DNA of 13,358 nt from an uncultured Bacilli bacterium (GTDB lineage Bacteria; Bacillota_I; Bacilli_A; RF39; UBA660), in NCBI GenBank assembly GCA_947630885.1, contig CANRJI010000021.1:1-13358 (forward strand). The letters are read 5' to 3'. Positions 13,343-13,358 of the stretch are shown piece by piece. The first letter of the stretch is position 1. Every line of letters begins with the position of its first letter. The notes under the pieces are model-generated. The model did no database searches. It was not told the DNA's origin and was given only the letters and a program-made list of their open reading frames with translations. Both the position numbers and the translations under genes were made by a program.

Positions 13343-13358
13343 ATTGGCAACGACCTAT
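13343..13358 (-). rRNA. Partial 5S rRNA, 3' end only
   Basis: Read on the minus strand, the right edge is ATAGGTCGTTGCCAAT followed by a T-run (13335-13341). GTAGGNCGNTGCCAA is the highly conserved 3' end of Firmicute 5S rRNA, including the GCCAA half of helix I that pairs with the 5' end of the molecule. The rest would lie beyond the window. Only 16 bases are visible, so this is a strong resemblance and not proof. The T-run could be part of the rRNA operon terminator. Confidence 0.6.

Overview
The window is strongly A+T-rich, densely packed and mostly read on the minus strand. TGA serves as a stop (TadZ-like, CpaF and 226-aa genes) and Trp is TGG, so this is the standard bacterial code and not the Mycoplasma code. 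Strong GGAGG-type ribosome sites, Gram-positive-like promoters, secreted proteins with signal peptides, and no secretin gene point to a monoderm low-GC Firmicute. It is probably one of the uncultured gut Bacilli/Mollicutes-like lineages; that last step is inference.

Region 1 (about 138-10024, minus strand) is one long cluster that looks like a Tad-type (type IVc) pilus or secretion locus. In order of transcription it holds a small secreted/anchored protein (226 aa), a 715-aa Cys-rich secreted protein, a 298-aa single-TM protein, CpaB/RcpC (SAF domain), CpaF/TadA ATPase, TadB, TadC, a 59-aa pilin-like protein, a TadE-like pseudopilin, a TadZ/CpaE-like protein with a degenerate P-loop, and a VirB2-like two-TM protein. 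Most junctions overlap or are separated by a few bases, which suggests translational coupling. The last gene also has a promoter of its own. CpaF would power TadB/TadC to assemble the small pilins on the outside. The large secreted protein and its neighbours are candidates for tip or surface subunits. No prepilin peptidase or secretin gene is present in the window.

Region 2 (about 10025-11733) starts at a compact divergent promoter shared by the pilus operon and a membrane-anchored CxxC thioredoxin-like protein on the plus strand. That gene converges on trmL (tRNA wobble 2'-O-methyltransferase) across a hairpin that could terminate both. trmL is coupled to an upstream gene for a second membrane-anchored thioredoxin-fold protein that has lost its CxxC.

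Region 3 (about 11583-13358) has divergent promoters, queH (epoxyqueuosine reductase) on the plus strand, and a convergent 14-base overlap with a gene for a C-tail-anchored protein with a Pro/Val/Asn-rich linker. The right edge appears to catch the last bases of a 5S rRNA on the minus strand, so an rRNA operon probably lies just beyond the window.

Bases 1-137 hold no gene or signal that I can support. No CRISPR, tRNA, insertion sequence or phage gene was seen.
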